A stretch of 64,000 nucleotides of DNA from Rhodospirillales bacterium. GTDB lineage: Bacteria > Pseudomonadota > Alphaproteobacteria > Rhodospirillales > Shumkoniaceae. Shown here in pieces: positions 47,904 through 58,910 of this stretch (the stretch's first letter is position 1; each line of letters starts with the position of its first letter). The notes beneath the pieces were generated by a model that saw nothing but the letters and a program-made list of their open reading frames with translations, was not told the origin of the DNA and did not search any database. Both the position numbers and the translations under genes were made by a program. The stretch lies in NCBI GenBank assembly GCA_018432935.1, contig JAHDSF010000018.1, positions 1 to 64,000 on the forward strand, given 5' to 3'.

Positions 47904-50183
47904 GGCGGTGCAAGCCGGTCGCTATCAGCATCGGATCGGTGGTCTCCTCGATCGAGGTCAGGACGACAGCGTTCTGCCGGAAGAACGTCATCGTGACGCA
48001 GGCGCCGCCGAGTTCGCCTTCCCCAAGAGCAAGCGTGCCGTCGTGTTCCTCCATGATCTTCTTCACGATCGCCAGGCCAAGCCCAGTTCCTTTGGGCCGG
48101 GTAGTCACGTACGGCTCGGTGAGGCGATCGAGCAGCTCGGACGGCAGTCCCACGCCGTTGTCGTCGACGACGATGCGGACGGTCCGCTCGTCGCCCGCGG
48201 TCTCATCGGCGACCGAGAGCCGGATTACGCCGGAAGCGGCGCCGGCGCCCTCCTTCTCGATTCGCGTTTCGATGGCCTCGGCGGCGTTCTTCAACACGTT
48301 GGTCACCGCGCGGCCGACCTGCTGGCCGTCGCAGACCAGCGGGATCGGATCGTCCGGAAGCGCAAGTTCGATAGCCACGGCGGGCGTCCGATTGCGCTCC
48401 AGGAAGGCCGCCTGACGACAGATTTTGCCGAGATCCTCCGGTTTCAATGTCGGCTGCGGCATGCGCGCGAAGGCGGAGAACTCGTCCACCATGCGGCCAA
48501 TGTCGCCGACATGGCGGATGATGGTGTCGGTGCAGGTGGCGAACGTCTCGCGGTCGCTGGTGATCTCGCCGCCGTACTTGCGGCGGAGACGCTCGGCGGA
48601 TAGCTGGATCGGAGTCAGCGGATTCCTGATCTCGTGGGCGATCCGGCGCGCTACGTCGGCCCACGCCGCCTTGCGCTGCGCCGACAGCAGCTCGGTAATG
48701 TCGTCGGACGTCATCACGTAGCCGGTCACCGACATGCCGTCGTGCTCGGCAGCCAGCCGGACATGCAGCGTCTTCGGCGTCTGGCCGCGAACGATGCGGA
48801 TCTCGCCCTGGTGCAGGCGGTCCGGTCGCGCCTTGGCGGACGCCAGCAGCTCAGTCATCTCCGGTACCACCTCGGCGAGCGGCCGCCCGACCGAGTCGTC
48901 GAGCGACGTGCCCAGCAGCTCGGCAGCCGAGCGATTGGCAAGATGGATGCGCCCGTCGGCGTCCAGCCCGATCACGCCCGCCGAGACACCCTCCAGCACC
49001 GCCTCGATGAAGCGTCGCCGCTCGTCCAGCTCCTGGTTGGCCTCCACCAGTCCCTGGCGCTGGGTGGCGAGCTGCCCCGTCATGCGGTTGAACGCGCGCG
49101 CCAGAAGGCGGAACTCGTCAAGGCCGGACCCGGCCTCCACCCGAACGTCGAGGTCGCCCTTGCGCACCCGCTCGGCAGCTCCCATCAGGCTGCTGATGGG
49201 GCGGGCAATCTGGTTCGAGAACGACAGCCCGATCCAGATCGCCGCCAGCAGCAGCAGCAGCGCCACCACGGCGAAAATCATGACAAAGGTAATCTGGAAG
49301 CTGTCGCGCTCCTGCTCGACCCGTTGGAACTGGGCAGCCGCCGCCTCGGTCCTGTCGATGTGATCGAGGACATCGGCCTCGATTGCCCGCCCCACCACCA
49401 GGAAGGCGTCGACGAACCGATCGAGATGGACGATCGCCCGCACCCGCTCCTCGCTGGACGACGTCAGCGTCACCGGCTCGCCCGCCCGCTCGGCCTCGCC
49501 GAGAATGTTCGACGGGATGACATCGAGCTGCAGGGCGAAGCTGAAGTCCGAGCGGGCGATGACGTTGCCGTTGCCGTCGATGACCATCGCCTCGGGCAGC
49601 GAGCGCATCGCGGCCTGGGCCGACAGCATGCGGTTGAACAGCCATTCGTTACGGGCCAGGCGGGGGGCCTCGCGGTTGAGCTCGGCGGCCATCGCCAGGA
49701 TGTCCGCCTGGATCGTCTTGCGGTGCTCCTCCAGGTAGGCGCTCGCCACCGCCCGCGATTCCTCGATCGCCGTGCGGACGCGGTCGCTGAACCAGACCTG
49801 GACCCCGAAATTGAGGAACAGCGCCGCGAACACCGCGACCAGCACGGCCGGGGTGGCGGCCAACAGGCCGAACAACAGCACCAGGCGGGCGTGCAGCCCG
49901 GCACCGGCCAGGCCACGCCGGCTCTCCACCCACAGGCTGACCAGTCGGAACGAGATCACCACCGCCAGCGCCAGGGTGAGGATGGCATCGAGATAGAGGA
50001 GAATGATCAGGGTCCGGCGGTCGATCTGCTCGGCCGGCGCCCCGATCATCGTCGTCAGGGTTGCAATGCCGGACAAGACCGCCGCACCGGCCAGCACGAA
50101 CGCCAGCTTGCGCGCAAGGCGCACCTTGCGCGCCCATATGCGCAGTCGCAACAGCCAGCGATAGCGACCCTGGCCCCCGCGCG

Positions 50184-50187
<4 letters not shown>
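47896..50187 (-). CDS. ntrY: Nitrogen/redox sensor histidine kinase NtrY
   Basis: 763-residue membrane kinase. It has several N-terminal helices (within residues 20-150), a periplasmic sensor region, a further helix near residue 300, HAMP ([20 protein letters not shown]), PAS (about 395-500), HisKA ([20 protein letters not shown]) and HATPase ([23 protein letters not shown]). Partner of NtrX. In related bacteria NtrY responds to nitrogen and oxygen/redox state. ATG overlaps the ntrC stop (ATGA). Confidence 0.95.
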
Positions 50188-51613
<1,426 letters not shown>

Positions 51614-51614
<1 letters not shown>

Positions 51615-52729
51615 CACACGCTCTCCGCTTCCGGCGCCATCGGCAGCATGACCCTGAATGCCGTGCGCCGGGCTTGGCTTTCGAACTCGACCACGCCGCC
51701 GTGGTCGTTGACGATCTTGGCGACGAGGGCGAGTCCCAGGCCGCTGCCCTTGGGCTTGGAGGTCACGAAGGGATCGAACAGATGGCTGCGCATGTCCTCG
51801 GGAATGCCGTCCCCGTTGTCCTCGACGGTGACCATCAGCGGCAGATGGACACGCTGTCCGCTGCCCGGCAGCGCGAAACGGACGCCGTGGCGGTAGGCGG
51901 TCGACATGATGATGCGTCCCCCCTCCTCCGGCACCGCCTCGGCAGCGTTCTTGACCAGATTGAGGAACACCTGGACCAGCTGGTCACGATCCCCCAGCAC
52001 GTCGGGCAACGAGGGATCGTAGTTCTCGACAAAACGGACGTGACGGGCGAAGCCGTTGCGGGCGATCTGGTAAACGCGGTCGAGAACGAGATGAATGTTG
52101 ACCGGCTCGTGCTTGGTCGGCCCCCCGTCGGAAAAGATGCCGATGCGGTCGACCAGCGCGCAGATGCGGTCGGCCTCGTCGCAGATGAGGCGCGTCAGCG
52201 GCTGGTCGTCGGGACTGACGCTGGTCTCGAGAAGCTGTGCCGCGCCGCGGATCCCGGACAGCGGGTTCTTGACCTCGTGGGCCAGCATCGAGGCCATCGC
52301 GGTCACCGAACGGGCGGCCCCGCGATGGGTCAGCTGGCGATCGATCTTGTCGGCGATCGAACGCTCCTGGAACGACAGCACCACGGTGCGCGGATGCTCC
52401 GGCAGCGGCACCGCCTGGATGTTGACGAAGTGACGGCCGATCTTGGGCGAATCCAGCGTCACACCGTACTCGGAGACCGCCGGCCCGCCGCCCCGCACGT
52501 GGGCGATGAGCGCAAACAGGGGGCTGTCGTCCGGCATGAAACTTCGCAAGTCGGCACCGACCAGCATGCCGGCCCCGCTCAGCAGGAATTGCTCGGCCGC
52601 GCTGTTGACGAAGACGATCCGGAACTCCTCGTCGACCGCAATCACCGCGCCGGCAAGCGCATTGACGATCGTCGCGGGATCCAATGACGCCGGGCCCCTA
52701 TTCAGGGCTTGCAAGCTGCCTGCCTTCAT
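51614..52729 (-). CDS. ntrB: Nitrogen sensor histidine kinase/phosphatase NtrB
   Basis: 371-residue soluble kinase: PAS domain ([20 protein letters not shown]), H-box [20 protein letters not shown], and HATPase with N box [13 protein letters not shown]1 [12 protein letters not shown] and G2 [16 protein letters not shown] protein (GlnB) controls the switch between kinase and phosphatase activity in the family. ATG overlaps the dusB stop (ATGA), so dusB-ntrB-ntrC-ntrY-ntrX is a coupled operon. Confidence 0.95.
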
Positions 52730-53709
52730 GCCGCCTCCTCGACCAGCGGTGTATAGAAGGCGCGGATCATGGTCCGCACACGTTCGGGGTCGTCCTCGCG
52801 CACGATGGCATCGCGGAAGGTGGCAGAGCCGGGCAGGCCGCGGCTGTACCAGCCGATGTGCTTGCGCGCCATCCGCGTGCCGGCTTGACTTCCATAATAC
52901 GTGAGCATGTCCTCGTAATGTTCCAGAATGGTTTGCAGTTGCTCGATGATCGAGGGCTCCTTCGGCGCCCGGCCCGTGGCCAGGTAGGCGCCCACAAGGC
53001 CCGGCAGCCAGGGCCGGCCGTATGCGCCCCTGCCGATCATGACCGCGTCGGCCCCCGAACGGGCCAGGATCTCACGCGCCGTGGCGCAGCTCGTCACGTC
53101 GCCGTTGGCGATCACCGGGATTCCGATCGCCTGCTTAACCTCGCCGATGAAATCCCAGTCGGCACTCCCGGAATAGAACTGGGCTCTGGTGCGGCCGTGC
53201 ACGGTGACCGCGGCGACGCCGCTTTCTTCGGCGATGCGGGCCAGCGTCGGGGCATTGCGGCTGTCGGCATCCCAGCCGGTGCGCATCTTGACGGTGACGG
53301 GGACATCGGCGGCGCGCACCACGGCATCCATGATGCGGCCGGCGAGCGTCTCGTCGCGCATCAGCGCGGCGCCGGCGTCGCCCTTCACCACCTTCTTGAC
53401 CGGACAGCCCATGTTGATGTCGATGATGCTGGCGCCGCGGCCGCAGTTCATGCGGGCAGCTTCCGCCATCTCGCCGGGGTCGCAGCCGGCAATCTGCACG
53501 GCGACGGGCGGATCGTCGCCGCCGCCGTCGGCCATCCGCTCCGACTTGGCCGAACCTCGCACCAGGGCCTTGCTGGCGACCATCTCCGACACGACGAGTC
53601 CGGTCCCCCACCGACGCGCCAACCGGCGGAACGGCAGGTCCGTCACCCCCGCCATCGGGGCGAGGACGACCGGGCGCTCGATGACGATGGATCCGATCTT
53701 CAGCTTCAT
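52726..53709 (-). CDS. dusB: tRNA-dihydrouridine synthase DusB (NifR3)
   Basis: 327-residue FMN enzyme reducing specific uridines in tRNA. LAPMAGVTDLPFRRLAR (FMN N-term), DINMGCPVKKVVKGDAGAAL with the catalytic Cys, TVHGRTRAQFYSG, and NGDVTSC are family hallmarks. The ATG giving MKLKIG has GGGAAG 7 bases upstream; ATG at 53715 is 2 codons longer. Historically named nifR3 because it precedes ntrBC in alphaproteobacteria, as here. Confidence 0.94.
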   Translation of the reverse strand: MKLKIGSIVIERPVVLAPMAGVTDLPFRRLARRWGTGLVVSEMVASKALVRGSAKSERMADGGGDDPPVAVQIAGCDPGEMAEAARMNCGRGASIIDINMGCPVKKVVKGDAGAALMRDETLAGRIMDAVVRAADVPVTVKMRTGWDADSRNAPTLARIAEESGVAAVTVHGRTRAQFYSGSADWDFIGEVKQAIGIPVIANGDVTSCATAREILARSGADAVMIGRGAYGRPWLPGLVGAYLATGRAPKEPSIIEQLQTILEHYEDMLTYYGSQAGTRMARKHIGWYSRGLPGSATFRDAIVREDDPERVRTMIRAFYTPLVEEAA

Positions 53710-53798
53710 TCGCATGCTTCCCGAGTGCCTACTTATTGTGCATATCTGACGCGAATACAATGCCTATCGAGGTCAATCGGGCGCCGCTTGCCGGTCAC

Positions 53799-53827
53799 TT
53801 GGCAATTCCGTAGGCAACGGCTAGGCT
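53799..53827 (+). promoter_or_regulatory. Candidate promoter of ispDF
   Basis: TTGGCA (53799-53804), 17-base spacer and TAGGCT (53822-53827), about 26 bases upstream of the ispDF ATG, in the gap between divergent dusB and ispDF. Confidence 0.5.
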
Positions 53828-53853
53828 GCGCGGGTGGCTGAACGGGGATTCCG

Positions 53854-55011
53854 ATGGCAAGTTGTGCCGTTCTCGTAGTCGCTGCCGGGCGCGGCTCCCG
53901 GTTCGGCGGCGAGGTACCCAAGCAATACCTGCCCCTGGCCGGAGTCCCGGTGGTACGAAGGACGATGCTGGCCTTCCTCGCCCATCCGGCCGTCACCGCC
54001 GTGCGCCCCGTCATTCATCCGGACGACCACGCCCTTTTCGCGGAGGCCGCCGACGGATTGGCCATCCTGCCGCCGGCCGAGGGCGGCGCCAAGCGACAGG
54101 ATTCGGTGCGCCTGGGTCTGGAGAGCCTGATCGAGACGGCACCTGATCTGGTACTGATCCAGGACGCCGCGCGCCCATTTGCGGATGCCGCCTTGATCGA
54201 CCGCGTCGTCGCCAGGCTGGCCGAGTACCCCGCCGCCATCCCGGGCGTGCCGGTTAGCGACACCCTGAAGCGGGGCGGCGACAATGGCCTGGTGGCGGCG
54301 ACGGTGCCGCGCGCCGGCCTCTATCGCGCCCAGACGCCGCAGGGCTTCCGCTTTCCCGAGATCCTTCAGGCCCACCGTGCCGCCGCCGGACAGGATCTCA
54401 CCGATGACGCCGCGGTGGCCGAGGCGGCCGGGCTGGCCGTGGCCCTGGTCGACGGCAGCGAGGAGAACGTCAAGGTGACGACGCGAGACGATCTGGCCCG
54501 TGCCGAGCGGACGCTGGCCGAGCATTGGGAGTTCCGGTCCGGCACCGGGTTCGACGTGCACCGGGTACGCCCGGGCGACCACGTCATGCTGGGCGGGATT
54601 CGCATCGCTTCACCGTTCGGCCTCGAAGGCCACTCGGACGCCGACGTCGCCCTGCACGCCATCACCGATGCCCTGCTCGGCGCGATCGGCGGCGGCGACA
54701 TCGGCCAGCATTTCCCACCCTCGGATGCTTGCTGGAAGGGAGCGGATTCGGCCATCTTCCTCGCCGCCGCCCGCGATGCCGTCCGCGCCAGGGGAGGCCG
54801 CATCATCAACGTCGACCTCACCGTTCTTTGCGAAGCCCCGCGGGTCGGCCCTCACCGCGCCGCGATGGCAAGCCGCATCGCCGAGATCCTCGAGATTCCG
54901 TCCGAGCGCGTCAACGTCAAGGCGACCACCACCGAGCGCCTCGGCTTCACCGGCCGCGGCGAGGGAATCGCCGCCCAGGCCGCCGCCACCGTTCGTCTCG
55001 TCAGCGCCTGA
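53854..55011 (+). CDS. ispDF: Bifunctional IspD/IspF isoprenoid enzyme
   Basis: 385-residue fusion of two MEP-pathway enzymes. IspD (residues 1-225): [27 protein letters not shown] and TDDAAVAE; it makes CDP-methylerythritol. IspF (about 228-385): [13 protein letters not shown] with metal ligands, [35 protein letters not shown]; it forms the cyclodiphosphate. The IspDF fusion is typical of alpha- and epsilonproteobacteria. The 3' end overlaps the convergent cutA gene by 11 bases. Confidence 0.96.
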   Translation: MASCAVLVVAAGRGSRFGGEVPKQYLPLAGVPVVRRTMLAFLAHPAVTAVRPVIHPDDHALFAEAADGLAILPPAEGGAKRQDSVRLGLESLIETAPDLVLIQDAARPFADAALIDRVVARLAEYPAAIPGVPVSDTLKRGGDNGLVAATVPRAGLYRAQTPQGFRFPEILQAHRAAAGQDLTDDAAVAEAAGLAVALVDGSEENVKVTTRDDLARAERTLAEHWEFRSGTGFDVHRVRPGDHVMLGGIRIASPFGLEGHSDADVALHAITDALLGAIGGGDIGQHFPPSDACWKGADSAIFLAAARDAVRARGGRIINVDLTVLCEAPRVGPHRAAMASRIAEILEIPSERVNVKATTTERLGFTGRGEGIAAQAAATVRLVSA

Positions 55012-55324
55012 CTGCAGTCTCGCGGTCGATCCAGGCCAGGAACTCCGGATTGCCGCCGGCGATCGGCAGCACCAGCACGCACGGCAGCGCATAGCTGTGC
55101 AGCGCCTTGACCCTTTGGCCGGCGGGATCGGCAAGGTCGTCGCGGGTCTTGACGATCAGCACCGCTTCGCCGTCGGTCTTGATCTCGCCCTCCCAGCGGT
55201 AAACGGCCGTGGTGCCGGGCAGCACGTTGGCGCACGCGGCGAGCCGCTCCTCGACCAGGACGCGCCCGATGCGGACCCCTTCCTCGGCGTCGGCTACGGT
55301 GACGTAGAGAAGAACCTGCGGCAT
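55001..55324 (-). CDS. cutA: Divalent-cation tolerance protein CutA
   Basis: 107-residue CutA1 trimer-forming protein. [15 protein letters not shown], then [21 protein letters not shown] and [14 protein letters not shown] are the family signature. GGAG lies 8 bases before the ATG. Linked to copper tolerance in E. coli, but its true role is unclear. Confidence 0.92.
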   Translation of the reverse strand: MPQVLLYVTVADAEEGVRIGRVLVEERLAACANVLPGTTAVYRWEGEIKTDGEAVLIVKTRDDLADPAGQRVKALHSYALPCVLVLPIAGGNPEFLAWIDRETAVRR

Positions 55325-55418
55325 GGTCACGCTCCAATTGCCAGGACGGCGGTGAGGTTGCTAATGTAAAGAAGAGGTTAAGAAGCCTGCCTTCTGTTTT
55401 GAAGCGGATCCCGCCGTC

Positions 55419-55676
55419 GTGAACGAGAGCGCCGAGAGTTCCCGGTCCACTCCCACCCCTTCGCAACGGCGCTGGCTGGAGCGCGGCATCGGTCAGCCCG
55501 GCGGCAAGCTGCCGCTCTTCGACGAGTACGGCCAGAAGGTCAGCGAGCGCACCGTGCGGATCTGTCTCGCCAACGGCTGGGCCGCGCCGTGGTTCTCCAA
55601 CCCGCTCAAACCCGACTGGCTTGTCTGCAAGCTGACGCCGGCCGGAATCGCGGCGGCCTCCCGCAAGCGCTCGTGA
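55419..55676 (+). CDS. Small conserved protein (85 aa)
   Basis: GTG-started protein with a compact core SQRRWLERGIGQPGGKLPLF and FSNPLKPDWLVCKLTPAG. The latter reads like a winged-helix end ('...L T.aG..a'), so it may bind DNA, but this is inference. I recall similar short proteins in Rhodospirillales; function unknown. Confidence 0.7.
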   Translation: MNESAESSRSTPTPSQRRWLERGIGQPGGKLPLFDEYGQKVSERTVRICLANGWAAPWFSNPLKPDWLVCKLTPAGIAAASRKRS

Positions 55677-55749
55677 ATCCGTTCGTTGCGCAAAAGCAAC
55701 GAAAACGCGGTCCGAAACGGACGCTTCCGCCTACGATGGCAGTTGATTT

Positions 55750-56121
55750 TCAGCGCTGGAACGGCCGGCTTTCCGGACCGACGCCCTGGACATCGACATA
55801 GCCCTTCTCGATCGCCTCGCGCAGGGAATCGAAGGCCATCCGCGCCTCCTCGTACATCTGGCGACGCAGGTGCAGTTCCTCGCTGGTCGGCTTGTCGGGC
55901 ACGGCATCGTCCGCGTTCCGGCTGAGGCGGAAGGCCGATTCGAGATAGCGGGCGCGCAACAGGCCGACGACCCGCGCCATCGCCACCACCTTTTCCTTGT
56001 CGATCACCGGCACCCGGGCGTGGATGAGCTCGCGGTTGATCTGCCGGATCGCCTGCTCGATCTCGCCCACGAAACGCTTCTGGTGAAGCAGCCTCTGATA
56101 GTCGCCGTCGCCGTCCGCCAT
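55750..56121 (-). CDS. Hypothetical alphaproteobacterial protein (123 aa)
   Basis: Hydrophilic, mostly helical protein starting MADGDGDYQRLLHQKRFVGE, with many charged residues (IEQAIRQINRELIHARVPVI) and no motif I recognise. The ATG at 56121 has AGGG about 10 bases upstream; a GTG at 56151 would add 10 residues. It may form a coiled-coil. Divergent from the candidate small RNA at 56250. Confidence 0.65.
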   Translation of the reverse strand: MADGDGDYQRLLHQKRFVGEIEQAIRQINRELIHARVPVIDKEKVVAMARVVGLLRARYLESAFRLSRNADDAVPDKPTSEELHLRRQMYEEARMAFDSLREAIEKGYVDVQGVGPESRPFQR

Positions 56122-56249
56122 GCCCGCCAGCCCTTCGTTGCCCGAGGCCACCGTTCAGCCTTCCATGATTCGTCCAGGATGGCAAGGAAACACGCATCCT
56201 GTGATCGCCGTCACTGCGAAAGCGCCGCAAACGCGTCATTATGCTCCTC

Positions 56250-56327
56250 GTAGGACTGGTTCCCCTGGGGGACCTCCTTCCCTCAAGAGCACAGACTGCG
56301 GGCCGGCTTGCCGGCCCGTTCTTTTTT
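56250..56327 (+). ncRNA. Candidate small RNA with anti-Shine-Dalgarno loop
   Basis: A compact RNA-like unit with no ORF: a -10-like TTATGCT (56239-56245), hairpin GGTTCCC/GGGGACC (56258-56274), a single-stranded CU-rich segment TCCTTCCCTC (56275-56284), and a perfect terminator hairpin with T-tract. CU-rich loops of this kind pair with ribosome-binding sites in several alphaproteobacterial Hfq-dependent sRNAs. The -35 is weak. Inference from structure only. Confidence 0.4.
56299..56327 (+). terminator. Intrinsic terminator upstream of the HtrA-like gene
   Basis: CGGGCCGG-CTTG-CCGGCCCG (perfect 8-base stem, 4-base loop, 56299-56318) followed by TTCTTTTTT. No protein gene on the plus strand ends here, which is the main reason to suspect a small RNA upstream. 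Confidence 0.88.
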
Positions 56328-56402
56328 GCCGCGGTTGAATGGCCGGCACGCGGATGTGATATCCTCGACGAGAAGCACCCGGTCAACCGAGAGCGAATCG
56401 TC

Positions 56403-57380
56403 ATGGCTGAAGCCCAGGACTGGAAGATCGCCGAAGCCCTGCAACCGAAGCCCGAGAACTATGCGTTCGACCTGCACGAGGCGCTGCTGTCGGTGGTGTC
56501 GTTGCGGGCCGAGATCCCGGACGATGCCTTCACCGCCTCGATCCTCGGCACCGAGCGTAACGGCAACGGGGTGGTGATCGGCGACAACGGCCTCGTGCTC
56601 ACCATCGGCTACCTCGTCACCGAGGCTGACACCGTCTGGCTGCTCGGCAACACCGGGGTTGCCTGCCCGGCCCACGTCCTGGCCTACGACCAGGAGAGCG
56701 GGTTCGGCCTGGTCCAGGCGCTGGAAAGGCTCAACCTGCCGCACCTCGAGTTCGGCGACTCCGACACCCTGGGCGTCGACGATCCGGTCATCATCGGCAA
56801 CTACGGCGGGGCGGCCCGCTCGCTCGCCGCCCAGGTGGTCGAGAAGCGCGAGTTCGCGGGCTACTGGGAATACGTGCTGGACGAGGCGATCTTCACCGCC
56901 CCGCCCCACCCCAATTGGGGCGGGGCGGCGCTGATTGGGGCTGACGGCAGGCTCTACGGCATCGGTTCGCTGTTCGTGCAGCAGGCGATTGCGGGCGGCC
57001 GCACGATCGACGGCAACATGGTGGTGCCGATCAATGTCCTGAAGCCGATCCTGGACGAGCTTCTCACCTATGGTGGCCGCCGATCTCCGGCCCGGCCATG
57101 GCTCGGCATGTACACCGCCGAGGCGGAGAGCCGGCTGGTGGTCGCGGGGCTCGCCGAGAAGGGTCCCGCCCATGCCGCAGGGGTGGAACTGGGCGACACC
57201 GTGATCGGCGTCGCCGGCGAGCCGGTGCTTGGCCTCGCCGATCTGTTTCGCAAGGTCTGGCGGCTGGGCGAGGCGGGCGTCGTGGTGCCGCTGACGGTGA
57301 TCCGCGACGGCCAGACCGAGGAAGTCCAGCTCCGATCGATCGATCGCAACAGCATTCTCAAGCATCCGATGCTGCACTAG
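56403..57380 (+). CDS. HtrA-like protein with PDZ domain, apparently non-catalytic
   Basis: 325-residue protein with the trypsin-like fold of S1C (HtrA/Deg) proteases and a C-terminal PDZ domain (residues about 230-310: AGVELGDTVIGVAGEPVLGL). The protease core looks intact structurally, but the triad is gone: LTIGYLVTEAD has Tyr where HtrA has His, YDQESGFGLVQ lacks the Asp, and PPHPNWGGAAL replaces GNSGG. There is no signal peptide, so it is probably cytoplasmic. ATG chosen at MAEAQDWK; the frame is open from 56241 across the terminator. Related alphaproteobacterial proteins are usually annotated 'serine protease'. Confidence 0.82.
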   Translation: MAEAQDWKIAEALQPKPENYAFDLHEALLSVVSLRAEIPDDAFTASILGTERNGNGVVIGDNGLVLTIGYLVTEADTVWLLGNTGVACPAHVLAYDQESGFGLVQALERLNLPHLEFGDSDTLGVDDPVIIGNYGGAARSLAAQVVEKREFAGYWEYVLDEAIFTAPPHPNWGGAALIGADGRLYGIGSLFVQQAIAGGRTIDGNMVVPINVLKPILDELLTYGGRRSPARPWLGMYTAEAESRLVVAGLAEKGPAHAAGVELGDTVIGVAGEPVLGLADLFRKVWRLGEAGVVVPLTVIRDGQTEEVQLRSIDRNSILKHPMLH

Positions 57381-57399
57381 GCGCCGGAAGGAGGCCTTG

Positions 57400-58281
57400 G
57401 TGGCCGAGCCGACCTTCATGACCCGGCCCACCTTCCTGGGCATCGCGAAGGCGTCCCCTGATGCCTCCTTCTGCGTCGCCGGCGTGCCGTTCGATCTCGG
57501 CACCACCAACCGCAGCGGCGCCCGCGAAGGCCCTCAGGCGGTGCGCCGCGCCAGCCGGATGCTGGTCGACGGCGTTAACCCCTCTGGATGGCGCGATCCC
57601 CTGTCGCTCGATCTTGCCGATGTCGGCGATATCCCGATCGCGGTGGGCGACGTGGCCGGCTCCCTGGCGACGATCGAGAAGCAGGCGGCCGGATTCAGGC
57701 ACCTGGTCGCGATCGGCGGCGACCATACGGTGACGTTGCCGCTTCTGCGCGCCCTGGCACGCCGTACCGGCCCCTTGGGCATCGTTCACTTCGATGCCCA
57801 CGTCGACACCTGGCCCGACACCTTCGGCCAGCCGCTCGGCCACGGGACGACTTTCTTTCACGCGCTCGCGGAAGGACTGGTCGAGGGACGACGCATGGTC
57901 CAGATCGGCATCCGCTCGCCGGTGTCGCGCGAGATCCACGACTGGACCGTCGGAAAAGGGGTGAGCATCCTCACCGCAGAAGCGGTCCACGAGTCCGGCC
58001 CGGCCCCGATCGCCGCCCGCATCCTTGATATCGTCGGCGACGGGCCGACCTATCTTTCGTTCGATGTCGATGCCATCGACCCCGGACAGGCACCGGGGAC
58101 CGGGACTCCTGAAGTCGGCGGACTGTTCACCTGGCAGGTAATGGCGATCCTGCGCCGGCTTGGCGGCATCCGGTTCGTCGGCATGGACGTGGTCGAGGTC
58201 GCGCCGGCGTACGACGTCGCCGAGATCACCGCCCTGGCGGCGGCGACCGTGCTCTGGCAGTACCTCAGCCTCCACGCCTGA
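57400..58281 (+). CDS. speB: Agmatinase-like ureohydrolase
   Basis: 293-residue arginase/agmatinase-family enzyme with the binuclear Mn site: AIGGDHTVTLPLL, IVHFDAHVDTW and SFDVDAIDPGQAPGTGTPE. Agmatinase converts agmatine to putrescine and urea; the pyruvoyl arginine decarboxylase gene downstream makes agmatine the natural substrate. GTG with AAGGAGG 5 bases upstream is the best start; TTG 57397 is alternative. Confidence 0.88.
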   Translation: MAEPTFMTRPTFLGIAKASPDASFCVAGVPFDLGTTNRSGAREGPQAVRRASRMLVDGVNPSGWRDPLSLDLADVGDIPIAVGDVAGSLATIEKQAAGFRHLVAIGGDHTVTLPLLRALARRTGPLGIVHFDAHVDTWPDTFGQPLGHGTTFFHALAEGLVEGRRMVQIGIRSPVSREIHDWTVGKGVSILTAEAVHESGPAPIAARILDIVGDGPTYLSFDVDAIDPGQAPGTGTPEVGGLFTWQVMAILRRLGGIRFVGMDVVEVAPAYDVAEITALAAATVLWQYLSLHA

Positions 58282-58323
58282 GCACCTGCCCCCTTCATCC
58301 ACCGCAGCGAAGGAGAGCGTGCC

Positions 58324-58872
58324 TTGGTCAACACGCCCACCCAGGTTTTCCTGACGCGAGGAGTCGGCGTCCACCGCCACGCCTTGACCGCCTTCGAGTT
58401 CGCCCTCAGGGACGCCGACATCGAACAGCAGAACCTGGTCTCGGTATCGTCGATCCTGCCGCCGCGTTGCGAGATGATCCCGCGCGAGACCGGCGTCGAG
58501 ACGCTCTCCCCCGGCGAGATCACCTACTGCGTGTTGGCGCGCGCCGAAACCAACGAGCCGGGCCGGCTGATCCATGCCAGCATCGGCTTGGCGCGCCCGC
58601 GCGACCCGACCCTCTACGGCTACATCTCGGAACTGCACGGATTCGGCATGACCGCGGAAGCAAGCGGCGAAACGGCCGAGGATCTGGCAGCCTCGATGCT
58701 GGCATCCACCCTCGGCATCGATCTCGACCCCGAACTGAGCTGGAACGAACGCAAGCAGCGCTACGAGCACAGCGAACTCATCGTCGAAAGCCTATCGCTG
58801 ACGGCGGCCGCCACCGGGGATCCCCGGGGTCAATGGACCTGCGCCGTGGCGGCAGCAGTGTTCCGGTTCTAG
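58324..58872 (+). CDS. Pyruvoyl-dependent arginine decarboxylase
   Basis: 182-residue PvlArgDC proenzyme. The self-cleavage site NLVSVSSILPP is intact; Ser43 would become the pyruvoyl group after cleavage after Ser42. The rest (GEITYCVLARAETN, ASIGLARPRDPTLYGYISE) matches the archaeal/chlamydial enzyme family. It decarboxylates arginine to agmatine. TTG start with AAGGAG 9 bases upstream. 42 bases after the ureohydrolase gene: a two-gene arginine-to-putrescine route. Confidence 0.88.
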   Translation: MVNTPTQVFLTRGVGVHRHALTAFEFALRDADIEQQNLVSVSSILPPRCEMIPRETGVETLSPGEITYCVLARAETNEPGRLIHASIGLARPRDPTLYGYISELHGFGMTAEASGETAEDLAASMLASTLGIDLDPELSWNERKQRYEHSELIVESLSLTAAATGDPRGQWTCAVAAAVFRF

Positions 58873-58879
58873 GTAAGGT

Positions 58880-58905
58880 GGCGCCGCGGGCCAACGCGCG
58901 GCGCC
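58880..58905. terminator. Strong hairpin between convergent genes
   Basis: GGCGCCGCG and CGCGGCGCC form a perfect 9-base stem between the decarboxylase stop (58872) and the end of the PAS gene (58911). No T-tract follows, so it would act as a bidirectional 3'-end structure rather than a classical intrinsic terminator. Confidence 0.4.
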
Positions 58906-58910
58906 GGAAT

